Positions 16,505-24,168 of a stretch of 64,000 bases of DNA are shown piece after piece. The stretch lies in assembly GCF_014257025.1 (NCBI RefSeq), contig NZ_JACMSF010000010.1, positions 1 to 64,000 on the forward strand. The letters are read 5' to 3'. Below the pieces are notes generated by a model. That model searched no databases. It was not told the origin of the DNA and worked only from the letters and a program-made list of their open reading frames with translations. This DNA comes from Streptomyces cupreus (GTDB lineage: Bacteria > Actinomycetota > Actinomycetes > Streptomycetales > Streptomycetaceae). Position numbers and translations under genes: made by a program. Position 1 is the first letter of the stretch, and each line of letters opens with the position of its first letter.

Positions 16505-17905
16505 TCATCGGCCGGCCGGCAGCTCCGGCACCCCCGCCCGGTCGAGCAGGGCCCGCATCTCCGCCACCGGCAGCGAGGAGTTGGCCGCCGCCGCACCGCC
16601 CACCTGGGGATCGTCGAGCAACTCGACCAATCTGCGCACGGGCAGCCGGGGGTCATGGGCCGCCGCCCCGCGCACCCTCGCGTCCGCGTCCCGGCTGAGC
16701 CGCTCGACCAAAGAGGGCGAGGCGTCCGGATCGCGCAATGCGAGGGCGCGTTCCCTCGGATCCGCCGCGTCGGCGCAGCGCGCCGCCAGCCCGGCCGAAG
16801 GGAACCCCGGCCGGGTGACGAGCATGCCGACGGCCCGGTGGGTGCCGTGCAGATACAGGTCGTACAGCAGCTCCGGCGGCGCCTTCGGATGCCACTCGGC
16901 GAGCAGCAGTCGTACGGCGAAGTCCTCGTCGTCGGCGAGGAGTTGCACGCAGTCCTCGGGCAGCTCCTCACAGAGCGCGGCGGAGCGCCGCAGCCAGGTG
17001 TGCGCCGAGTGCGCGCAGCGGCGCAGCACCTCCTCGTCGCCGCGCGAACGCCACACCCACCTCAGGACGTCCAGCCGGTCCTCGGGCGCCACCGTCCAGT
17101 CGATCGCGGCCCGCTGATCCTCCGTCAGCTCGGGGCGCGCGGAGACCGCGAGCCGCACCCGCGGATCCTCGTGGCCGGCCAGCCGGGCCGCGAGATCCGC
17201 GGGGAACGTCGGATTGAGCGCGAGCCGGGCCAGATGCCTGCCGCCGGCCATCAGGCGCTCGGCCAACTCCCGGCTGAGCAGGCCGGTTTCCAGCACGTCC
17301 CCGAGCTGCCAATGGTCCGCGAGCGTCTCGACGAGCCAGGCGGTGCGCTCGGCGTCCTCGTGCATGACGTGCAGCGCGGCGGCCTGACGGATCCCGGGGT
17401 CCGGGTCGTCGAGGAGGGCGGCGCGCGCATCGTCGGGGAGTTCGGACCAGACGCGGCGGCACGCGGCCAGCCGGAACACCGGGTCCCCGTGGGTGGCCAG
17501 CGGCACCAGGACGTGGACGGGGACATGGGCGGACATGACCGTCTCGTGCCGGACCATGGGCCGCTCGTGGCTCAGCAGCCGCTCGTACGCCCGGTCCGGC
17601 AGGGCAGGGACCGTCGCACGGTAGGGGAGCGGACCGCAGGCGACGAGGATGGCGTCCGAGTCGGGGCCGTCCAGGAGCCTGGCCCGCAGCTCGGGGTCGG
17701 CGTGGCAGCTCTCGGCCAGCGCGGAGCGCACCCGTCGGTCGGGATGGGTGACCAGAGCCTCCCCGACCTCGGCCGGCAGCGACTTGCGCCGGACGAGCCG
17801 GGTGACGATGTCCCAGTCGTGCTCGGACGGCACGATACGGAGAAGAACATCGGTGGGCGCGGACGGATTGGCGGCCAGCCCCGGCACCGACTCATGTGCG
17901 GTCAT
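16505..17905 (-). CDS. HEAT/leucine-rich-variant repeat protein
   Basis: A 466-residue helical solenoid with degenerate repeats built around D-P-x-x-x-V-R-x-A-x-A-x-x-P patterns, such as HPDRRVRSALAESCHADPEL and HEDPRVRLAVSARPEL. Proteins of this kind are abundant in Streptomyces and are annotated as leucine-rich repeat variants or HEAT-like. There is no enzyme motif and no export signal. It is paired on the same strand with the Sel1 protein. Function unknown; a scaffolding role is a guess. Confidence 0.72.
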   Translation of the reverse strand: MTAHESVPGLAANPSAPTDVLLRIVPSEHDWDIVTRLVRRKSLPAEVGEALVTHPDRRVRSALAESCHADPELRARLLDGPDSDAILVACGPLPYRATVPALPDRAYERLLSHERPMVRHETVMSAHVPVHVLVPLATHGDPVFRLAACRRVWSELPDDARAALLDDPDPGIRQAAALHVMHEDAERTAWLVETLADHWQLGDVLETGLLSRELAERLMAGGRHLARLALNPTFPADLAARLAGHEDPRVRLAVSARPELTEDQRAAIDWTVAPEDRLDVLRWVWRSRGDEEVLRRCAHSAHTWLRRSAALCEELPEDCVQLLADDEDFAVRLLLAEWHPKAPPELLYDLYLHGTHRAVGMLVTRPGFPSAGLAARCADAADPRERALALRDPDASPSLVERLSRDADARVRGAAAHDPRLPVRRLVELLDDPQVGGAAAANSSLPVAEMRALLDRAGVPELPAGR

Positions 17906-18002
17906 CGAATCCCCGTGACATCAAGAAGCGGGCCGCACCGGAAGCAGCGCAGCTCAACCGAATGATCCAATACCGTGAGGGGGCGTCACACGGGCCCTCC
18001 CG

Positions 18003-19028
18003 TCAGCACCAGCGCGTGTGGTGGCAGATGCTCCAGCCGTCGCCGCCGCCCGACGAGCTGCCGCTTCCGTCCGAGCCGCTCGGTCGGCCGTCCGGGTACA
18101 GCCGGGTGCGGTTCCGGTCGTCGGGGTAGGGGTCGAGGTAGTCGGGGTCCCCGTCGTCGTCCCGGTCGGGCAGGTAGGCGTCTCGGCCACGGTCCGGTGC
18201 CGGGCAGCCGTGGTCGGGCGAAGACAGCGAGAGCGTCACGAGATACACCTCGTCCGTGACGGGATCGCCCTCCGCCGGATCCTGGACGCAGACCCGCCAG
18301 TCGTCGTACTCACCCTCAGCAGGCAGGACGTCGTTGAGGTACGCCGTATCGGCGTGCAGCCGGTCCTCGGGCACGCCCGCGGCGACCACCTTCGCCACGG
18401 CGGCGCGCCAGGTCTTCCACACCACCTCCGGCATGACCGGCCACGGCACCGCCCTGCCCTCGTATCGAGGACACGGCTCCTCGCGGCGTACGACGGCGAA
18501 GTCGACCGTCGGCTCCTCGGGAGTGCCGCCGACCTGCTGGAAGCACACCTTCCACAGCGAGCGCGCCGTCACCTCCCGCTTCTGCTCCGAGGCATCCCGG
18601 TAGGCGACGGTGAAGCCCTTCTTCCGCGACCGCGGGAAGGCGACATCCAATGAGTCGCCCGTGAAGTCGGGCAGCGTGGGCATCGTCGCCTCGGGCGTCG
18701 TCCGCGCGGCGCCCGGAACGTAACTCGGGCGGGCGGGCGGAGTGACGTGCGCCGAGCCCGCCGTCGGGGCTGGGGTCGGCTGTTCCGGGAGTACCGCTCC
18801 GAAGAGCGCCATCGCGACGACCGTGGCCACGAACCGGCCCTTCTTGGGCCAGGGGTTGCGCCACCACAACAGGGTCAGGGCGACCAGCAGCATCAATCCA
18901 CCCAGCCGGTCGTTCAGCAGCCCCAGAACAGGCACCGCGACGACCGCCCCGACGCGCGCACCACCCGTCTGCCACCAGCGGCGCGGTGTCGGGGGAGTGG
19001 GCGGTACGGGTCTCTGAGGGCCGGACAT
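18003..19028 (-). CDS. Membrane-anchored protein with calcium-like acidic repeats
   Basis: A 341-residue protein. A proline-rich cytoplasmic N-terminus precedes two hydrophobic segments at about residues 26-55 and 67-80. An extracytoplasmic domain of about 190 residues follows. The tail carries an Asp-rich DRDDDGDPDYLDPYPDD stretch resembling Ca-binding Excalibur/thrombospondin-3 loops, a Ser/Gly linker and a Cys/His end (SICHHTRWC). Several cysteines in the outer domain could form disulfides. It is divergent from a CHAT-TPR gene fragment. I do not recognise the family. Confidence 0.6.
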   Translation of the reverse strand: MSGPQRPVPPTPPTPRRWWQTGGARVGAVVAVPVLGLLNDRLGGLMLLVALTLLWWRNPWPKKGRFVATVVAMALFGAVLPEQPTPAPTAGSAHVTPPARPSYVPGAARTTPEATMPTLPDFTGDSLDVAFPRSRKKGFTVAYRDASEQKREVTARSLWKVCFQQVGGTPEEPTVDFAVVRREEPCPRYEGRAVPWPVMPEVVWKTWRAAVAKVVAAGVPEDRLHADTAYLNDVLPAEGEYDDWRVCVQDPAEGDPVTDEVYLVTLSLSSPDHGCPAPDRGRDAYLPDRDDDGDPDYLDPYPDDRNRTRLYPDGRPSGSDGSGSSSGGGDGWSICHHTRWC

Positions 19029-19160
19029 AGTGGCGCGCGTGCCTTTCCGTGCAGGTGTACGAGGCGTGTTTCACGCGCATCGTATGCGGAGCACGGACCC
19101 CGTTCCGCCCACTGACCTGCGGAATGGCGACGCCACCGAAGAGACTGCCATCGCGTCAGG

Positions 19161-19781
19161 TTCGCGTGGTCCCGTGACCCCGGCGACCTCGAACAGGCAG
19201 CCGCGCTCATCGGTGAGGCCGCCGACGGCGCGCCGGACAACGATCCGCGACGGTTCAGCGTCCTGTCGAACCTGGGTCATGTACTCGCGACGCTCACGCA
19301 GGAGCGCGTCGGCGCCGAGGACCACGCGACGCAGGCGGTGTCGGCATGGCGCGCGGCCGCCGGCATGCGGACCGCGAGTGCGGCTCAGCGCTTCGAGGCG
19401 GCAGAGAGCTGGGCGGAGCTGGCCGCGTCACTGCCAGGCCAGGAGACGCTCGCCGCCGACGGGTACGCGGCGGCCGTGGACCTGCTACCGCTGCTCGCCT
19501 GGCACGGCCTCGAACGCGGCGACCGGGAAAGTCTCCTGACCCGTTCGATCGGTCTGGCCGGCGCCGCCGCGGCGACGGCCCTGCTGGCCGGCAGGCCGAA
19601 TCAGAGCATCGACCTTCTTGAGCACGGCCGAGCCGTCCAATGGACGCAGGCCCTCCAATTACGCACCGACCTCGCTGTTCTGCGCACGGCGGCACCCGAA
19701 CTGGCCGACCGCCTCGACGCCCTACGGCAGGAACCGGACAAGCCGGTGGTGGAGATCGAGACCCCCGAGCTGGCTCGTTGA
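19161..19781 (+). pseudogene. CHAT-domain TPR protein, internal fragment
   Basis: About 207 in-frame codons encode the central region that precedes the CHAT protease in TPR-CHAT proteins. Markers are WSRDPGDLEQAAALIGEAA, then SNLGHVLATLTQ, then LLPLLAWHGLERG and SIDLLEHGRAVQWTQALQLR. The N-terminal TPRs are missing or lie in another frame (an ATG at 19084 opens a different frame). The frame stops before any CHAT catalytic His/Cys. It is therefore broken at both ends. CHAT proteases are caspase-like effectors in some bacterial immune systems, and the fragment abuts the protease/lipase operon. Confidence 0.75.
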
Positions 19782-19987
19782 CCAGCGGGGCAGCCACGCA
19801 GCCGGGTAGCAACGACCGCCCCGCCGACGGAAGACGGGCCAGGAGGCGGCTTGAGCGCTTCGCGGATGTCTGCCAAGCGTGATCGGCTCCGCCCGGCCTG
19901 CGGGTGGCCAGCCGCGCAGGGGGTGGCAGAGAGCGGGCAATTCAATGGCGAACGCACCTATGGACAGGCGTGGCTTCGGGGCGGAGT

Positions 19988-21211
19988 TCACAGCGGCGGT
20001 GGCTTCAGCGAGGTGATGTCCGGGAGGCGGTGTGGATGGTAGGCCGCGAGGGCGGCGCCCGCCAGCCACCAGCCGCGGTACACCAGGGCCCGGCACAGGG
20101 GTTCCTCCAGCTGGTCGAAGACGGTCGGTACGAGAGCCAGGTCGCGGCCGTCGTGGGTGCGGTGCTCGGCGAAGGCGTCCCGCCACTGGTCCAACTGCCC
20201 GTCGGAGTCCTTCGGGAAGTCGGTGGCCAGGCCCACCAGGACGCCCCTGCGTGCGCCCGGCGGCAGCGTCTCGTCGGGGCCCACGGTTCGACCGCGCAGG
20301 AAACGCTCGACGATCAACCGCGTGCGCAGCGCCGTACTCTGGCGGTACAGGAGGGAGTTGGCGCGCGCGAGATCACGGATGACGGGGATCCCGCTGTACA
20401 CGCCGGGCCGCAACAGGCCGCCGGCATTGAGCACGAGCAGGAAGACATCGCGGTAGCGCTCGCTGTCGATGGATTCCGTGCCGGTGTTGTCGTAGGCGCC
20501 TCCGTCGAGGAGGGCGGGTGCGTCGCTGCCGCAGGGGAAGCTTGCGCCGTCGAGGACCAGCGGGGGGAAGGCGCCCGGGACCGCGGCCGAAGCGGCGACC
20601 GCGGTGCTCAGCTTCAGCCCTGTTCCGGCGGTTGGGGCCAATCCGATCGTGTAGTCGCCGAACACGTCGCGTTCGAAGGTGAACCGGGCGCCGGTGGTCA
20701 AGTCGGCCGCGTTGAGGATCCAGCGGACCCCCGGGTCCAGGTCCTGGAGCAGGGTGCCGTCGAAGAACCACTCGTCGAGGCGCCGGGCGAGGAGTTCCGT
20801 GCGGGTCATCGGGCCCACCGTGCGCCACAACCCCCGCAGCAGCGCCTTCTTGAGCGAGCGGGAGCTGACCTGCGCGACGAGGGGGTCGATCAGGAGTTCG
20901 TCCACGGCCGCGGTGCTGAAGCCCTGTTGTCCGAGGTCGGGCCAGCTCGTGGCGAGCCGGCCATTGGCGATCGATCCCCCGGAAACCGACGACGCGTATC
21001 GCAGCTCCGACAGCATCCCCGCATCGGCGAGCAGTCGGATGGCACCCAGTGCGGAGAGCGTCGCCCGGAAGCCGCCTCCGGACAGTGCGAGGGCGACCGG
21101 CCGGTCGGCCGGGGGCGGTTGAGCCGGGCGCAGGGTGTCACCGCAGGGCCGTGCCTGAAGACCGGTACCGAGGGCGGGTGAGTCGACGGCGAGACGGCTC
21201 GGCCGGTTCAT
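19988..21211 (-). CDS. Patatin-like phospholipase
   Basis: A 407-residue patatin-fold acyl hydrolase. The oxyanion loop SGGGFR is at residues 44-49, the nucleophile Ser77 lies in SSVSGGS, and the dyad aspartate Asp236 lies in LLDGGAYDN. It lacks a signal peptide, so it should act on membrane lipids from the cytoplasm. Its ATG overlaps the MBL-fold gene stop by four bases. Patatins are frequent membrane-damaging effectors in bacterial antiphage systems such as CBASS. That parallel, and the protease-rich operon, suggest a regulated self-damaging role here. Ordinary lipid turnover is the alternative. Confidence 0.85.
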   Translation of the reverse strand: MNRPSRLAVDSPALGTGLQARPCGDTLRPAQPPPADRPVALALSGGGFRATLSALGAIRLLADAGMLSELRYASSVSGGSIANGRLATSWPDLGQQGFSTAAVDELLIDPLVAQVSSRSLKKALLRGLWRTVGPMTRTELLARRLDEWFFDGTLLQDLDPGVRWILNAADLTTGARFTFERDVFGDYTIGLAPTAGTGLKLSTAVAASAAVPGAFPPLVLDGASFPCGSDAPALLDGGAYDNTGTESIDSERYRDVFLLVLNAGGLLRPGVYSGIPVIRDLARANSLLYRQSTALRTRLIVERFLRGRTVGPDETLPPGARRGVLVGLATDFPKDSDGQLDQWRDAFAEHRTHDGRDLALVPTVFDQLEEPLCRALVYRGWWLAGAALAAYHPHRLPDITSLKPPPL

Positions 21212-22287
21212 TGCTCGTCACCTACCTCTATCACCAGCGCCAGGTCCGCGGGATCCCGGACGCTCACCGTGAAGTTCCGGTTGTCGCGCAGATCGTCGAG
21301 GGTGTCGTCGGCGAAGTCGATGTGGTTCGTCAGATGGATGGTGTACTCGTCGTCGCGGCCCCTGGATTCGACGAGCATGCGCAGGGTGTCCTCGCTGGGG
21401 TGGTGGTGCTTCACTCCGTCCGCAGAGATCACGTAGTGATCGGCGTGGACACTCTCGAAGAAGTCGCTCTCCACATTGCGATCACTGCCGTGGTGGGGCA
21501 GTTTCAGCAGGTCGACATGGAGCGGTCCCGCGTCGTCGAGCAGCCCGGTGGCGCGCAGTCCGGCAAGGATGCGGTCGCCTCGGGCGTCGCCGGTCAGCAG
21601 TGCGGTCCGGCCCTGGTGCCTCAGCATCAGGACGATGCTGGAGAGATTCGGTATCGAGCCGTCCGTGTAGGCCGTGGTGATGACCTTCGGGTCCTGACGG
21701 CTCTTCGCCTCCAGCCAGCGCTCGGTCAGCTTCTGCAGGGCGATGTCGTCCGGGGCCACCACCGTGACGTGCAACCGGTCGAGTGTCGCCTCCTCGCCTT
21801 CGAGGAGCGGGCCGTCGAAGAGGGGGTTGCCGTCAAGACCCAGCGCGGCTGCCGCGTCCCGGATGGCCCGCCCCTGGTTGTAACTGGCCCTGACGGCACT
21901 GCTGTCCTCGCTCGCGCGGTCGACGATCTCCTGGGTCGAGGCGCTCAGCCCGGGTGCGTTGCGGTCCACCAGTTCCTCGACGGAGTTGAACCAGACCCGC
22001 TGCACGGCGAAGGGATCGGGTTCCTGGTCCCCTCTGGCGCGTTGTATCCCGGTGAGCAGCTTGAGCAGGCCGACCGCATGGTCGTCGTCGACGTGGGACA
22101 GGCAGACGACATCGATCCTCGGGATGCCCTGGGCGTCCGGAGCGAGCTGCGACAGGCGGTCGCGCAGCGAAGTCTCGAAGACCTGGCTCGGCCCGCCGTC
22201 GACGAGCATGACCCGCTCCTTGGGTGCCCCCCACCGGACCAGGAAGGAATCTCCGTGCCGAGCGTTGAGGAAGTCGAAGGTGAACAT
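21208..22287 (-). CDS. MBL-fold (ComEC-type) metallo-hydrolase
   Basis: A 359-residue metallo-beta-lactamase-fold protein. The metal site motif SHVDDDH spans residues 64-70, a later LLTGDA gives the bridging Asp, and KLPHHGSDRN gives the distal histidine. The N-terminus (FDFLNARHGDSFLV) is like ComEC hydrolase domains and the MBL subunits of predicted conflict systems. There is no membrane segment or signal. It is coupled to the patatin by a four-base overlap and lies 27 bases after the subtilase. MBL proteins of this type occur next to proteases in type I AVAST loci; whether this one is a nuclease or esterase is not readable. Confidence 0.82.
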   Translation of the reverse strand: MFTFDFLNARHGDSFLVRWGAPKERVMLVDGGPSQVFETSLRDRLSQLAPDAQGIPRIDVVCLSHVDDDHAVGLLKLLTGIQRARGDQEPDPFAVQRVWFNSVEELVDRNAPGLSASTQEIVDRASEDSSAVRASYNQGRAIRDAAAALGLDGNPLFDGPLLEGEEATLDRLHVTVVAPDDIALQKLTERWLEAKSRQDPKVITTAYTDGSIPNLSSIVLMLRHQGRTALLTGDARGDRILAGLRATGLLDDAGPLHVDLLKLPHHGSDRNVESDFFESVHADHYVISADGVKHHHPSEDTLRMLVESRGRDDEYTIHLTNHIDFADDTLDDLRDNRNFTVSVRDPADLALVIEVGDEQ

Positions 22288-22314
22288 GGCACGCTCCTTT
22301 CGAGCCCGGCCGCC

Positions 22315-24141
22315 TCAGACGGACTGCATCGCCCGCAGGACGTCGACCAGTCCGGATCCCTGGAAGTGCCGTTCCCGGCCCAGATCCGTCGCCGTCCCGC
22401 ACAGGATCTGCTTGATCCGCTCCGGGCGCCCGATCAGTTCCCGGTTGCGCGCCAGCAGCATCGCGGCGGCTCCGCTGACATGGGCCGCTGCCTGACTGGT
22501 GCCGTGCAGCGCGGCGATCCCCTGGTCGGGCACGGGCCCGTCGATGTCCTCACCCGGCGCCAGCAGGTCGGGCTTCGGCCTGCCGTCGCCGGTGGGGCCG
22601 CGGCTGGAGAAGTAGCTGACGCCATGGCGGTACGGGTTGCTGCGATGGGTGGAGCCGACCGTGATGACGGACTCCGCGTTCCCGGGATCGGAGATGCTGG
22701 CGCCGCGGTAGTCCTTGCCCAAGGTCCGTACGGCTCCCGCGTATCCGGAGTTCCCGGCCGCCGCGACGACCACCACACCCGAGCGCACCAGACGGTCGCA
22801 CTCGATGCACACAGGAGTCCAGCCGGTCGAGTGGCTCGCCACGTCATGCGGCACGGAGAGGCTGATGTTGACCCCGGCGATGACGAACCGCCCCGCCTGC
22901 TCATTGATGTACCGGATGGCCTGAAGAGCGGTGACGATGGAGAACTCGTCCCCGGTCCCCTCGTCGCCGAGGACCCGGAAGTCGTACAGCTGGATCCTGG
23001 GACAGATGCCACGGAACTCTTCCTGACCAGGACGAGGCCACCAGGCACCGATGATCCCGGCGATATGGGTGCCGTGCGGGTCGACCGGGGTGGTGTACCG
23101 CTGGTAGCGCGGGACCTCGGAAGGCTGTGCCGTGCCAAGGTCCGTGGCGAGATCGATTTCGGCGTACGGCAGGGCCATGGGCCAGTCGATACGTCCGTCG
23201 TTCAACGCGTCGAGGGACAGTGTTCTGCGTACGCCGACGAAGTTGAAGGCACGGGGAATGCGTGACCGGCTCGGCGTCGGCTCCGGCGTGGCTGCGGTGT
23301 TCCAGTCGTAGAAGGCGGGGTGCCGTGCGTCGATGCCGCTGTCGACCACGGCCCAGCCTATGGAACTGCAGTTCACGGAGAAGACCTGCTCGGCGGCGTC
23401 GGCCTTGACGGTGGCCCGGGACCGTACGACCGCGGAGGACGCCTGCCGGTTGGCCGTCACGGAAAGGATCGGATACCGCTGTCTGTGGTCGAGGACGCCT
23501 TGTCCCGCTGGATCCGCAGGGCGCTCGGTGTCCTCCGGCTCCAGATGAACGCCGGTCAGCATCCCGGCCACTTCGCCGCTGACCTCCGGGTCCGACGGCC
23601 GTCTGTCACGCAGCGGCGGATACGACTCCGCGACGATGGCCGTCAGCAGCCTGAGGAACCACCGCTGGTGCCGTGTGCGCTCATGCCGCCTCGCGGAGGT
23701 GTCATGAACGTCGCTGGCCCGCTCAGGAACGGCGCCGGGCCGTGCTGTTGCCGGGGTGTCGTCGTGCAGCGCGTCCGCGATGCCGGAGCCTCCCTGCCGG
23801 TTCGCCAGATCGTGCGCATCGCGGATGACACGGTTGAGGTTGGTCTTCGGCAGAACGGTCTGGACGAGTTCGCGCAGTGTCAGCTTCGCCGCGATGAAAC
23901 TGCCGGAGGCGATCGGCTGGCAGTCGTTCATCATGTTCAGATTCCTGAAGCGCTGGAGAATCTGCTCGACACCGTGTTCCTCGTTGATGGCGAGGATCAG
24001 GTCCTCCCGCGGCTCCGTCCCGTCCTCGGGAGCATGAGCGAGCGCCAGCAAGGCGTCGAACCGCACCGGGCAGTCCGTCGCCCATGGAACGGGCCTTGGA
24101 CCCTTCCCGTAGAACAATTCCTCAAGCCTTTTTCGGTCCAT
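22315..24141 (-). CDS. S8 family (subtilisin-like) serine protease, no signal peptide
   Basis: A 608-residue protein whose C-terminal 350 residues are a subtilase. The triad is Asp267 (VVDSGID), His356 (HGTH) and Ser549 (GTSQAAAHVSG), with Asn464 in AAGNSG for the oxyanion hole. The first 250 residues are unlike a normal secreted propeptide. They begin MDRKRLEELFYGKG with no hydrophobic leader and look like a helical adaptor or substrate-recognition domain. The protease is therefore probably cytoplasmic. It lies between the M6 protease and the MBL gene with 27-base gaps on both sides, a regular operon. Confidence 0.87.
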   Translation of the reverse strand: MDRKRLEELFYGKGPRPVPWATDCPVRFDALLALAHAPEDGTEPREDLILAINEEHGVEQILQRFRNLNMMNDCQPIASGSFIAAKLTLRELVQTVLPKTNLNRVIRDAHDLANRQGGSGIADALHDDTPATARPGAVPERASDVHDTSARRHERTRHQRWFLRLLTAIVAESYPPLRDRRPSDPEVSGEVAGMLTGVHLEPEDTERPADPAGQGVLDHRQRYPILSVTANRQASSAVVRSRATVKADAAEQVFSVNCSSIGWAVVDSGIDARHPAFYDWNTAATPEPTPSRSRIPRAFNFVGVRRTLSLDALNDGRIDWPMALPYAEIDLATDLGTAQPSEVPRYQRYTTPVDPHGTHIAGIIGAWWPRPGQEEFRGICPRIQLYDFRVLGDEGTGDEFSIVTALQAIRYINEQAGRFVIAGVNISLSVPHDVASHSTGWTPVCIECDRLVRSGVVVVAAAGNSGYAGAVRTLGKDYRGASISDPGNAESVITVGSTHRSNPYRHGVSYFSSRGPTGDGRPKPDLLAPGEDIDGPVPDQGIAALHGTSQAAAHVSGAAAMLLARNRELIGRPERIKQILCGTATDLGRERHFQGSGLVDVLRAMQSV

Positions 24142-24168
24142 CTGGTGTCCCGCTGTGGGTCGGTGGAG

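Noticed and set aside
19030..19539. A 169-codon frame overlapping the CHAT-TPR remnant
   Set aside because: After the first 20-25 residues the reading turns into Arg/Ser low-complexity sequence, while the TPR-like protein is in the other frame.
21049..23265. A 738-codon open frame on the plus strand opposite the patatin, MBL and subtilase genes
   Set aside because: It is antisense to three genes with clear catalytic motifs and has no recognisable domain. Long antisense frames are expected at this GC content.
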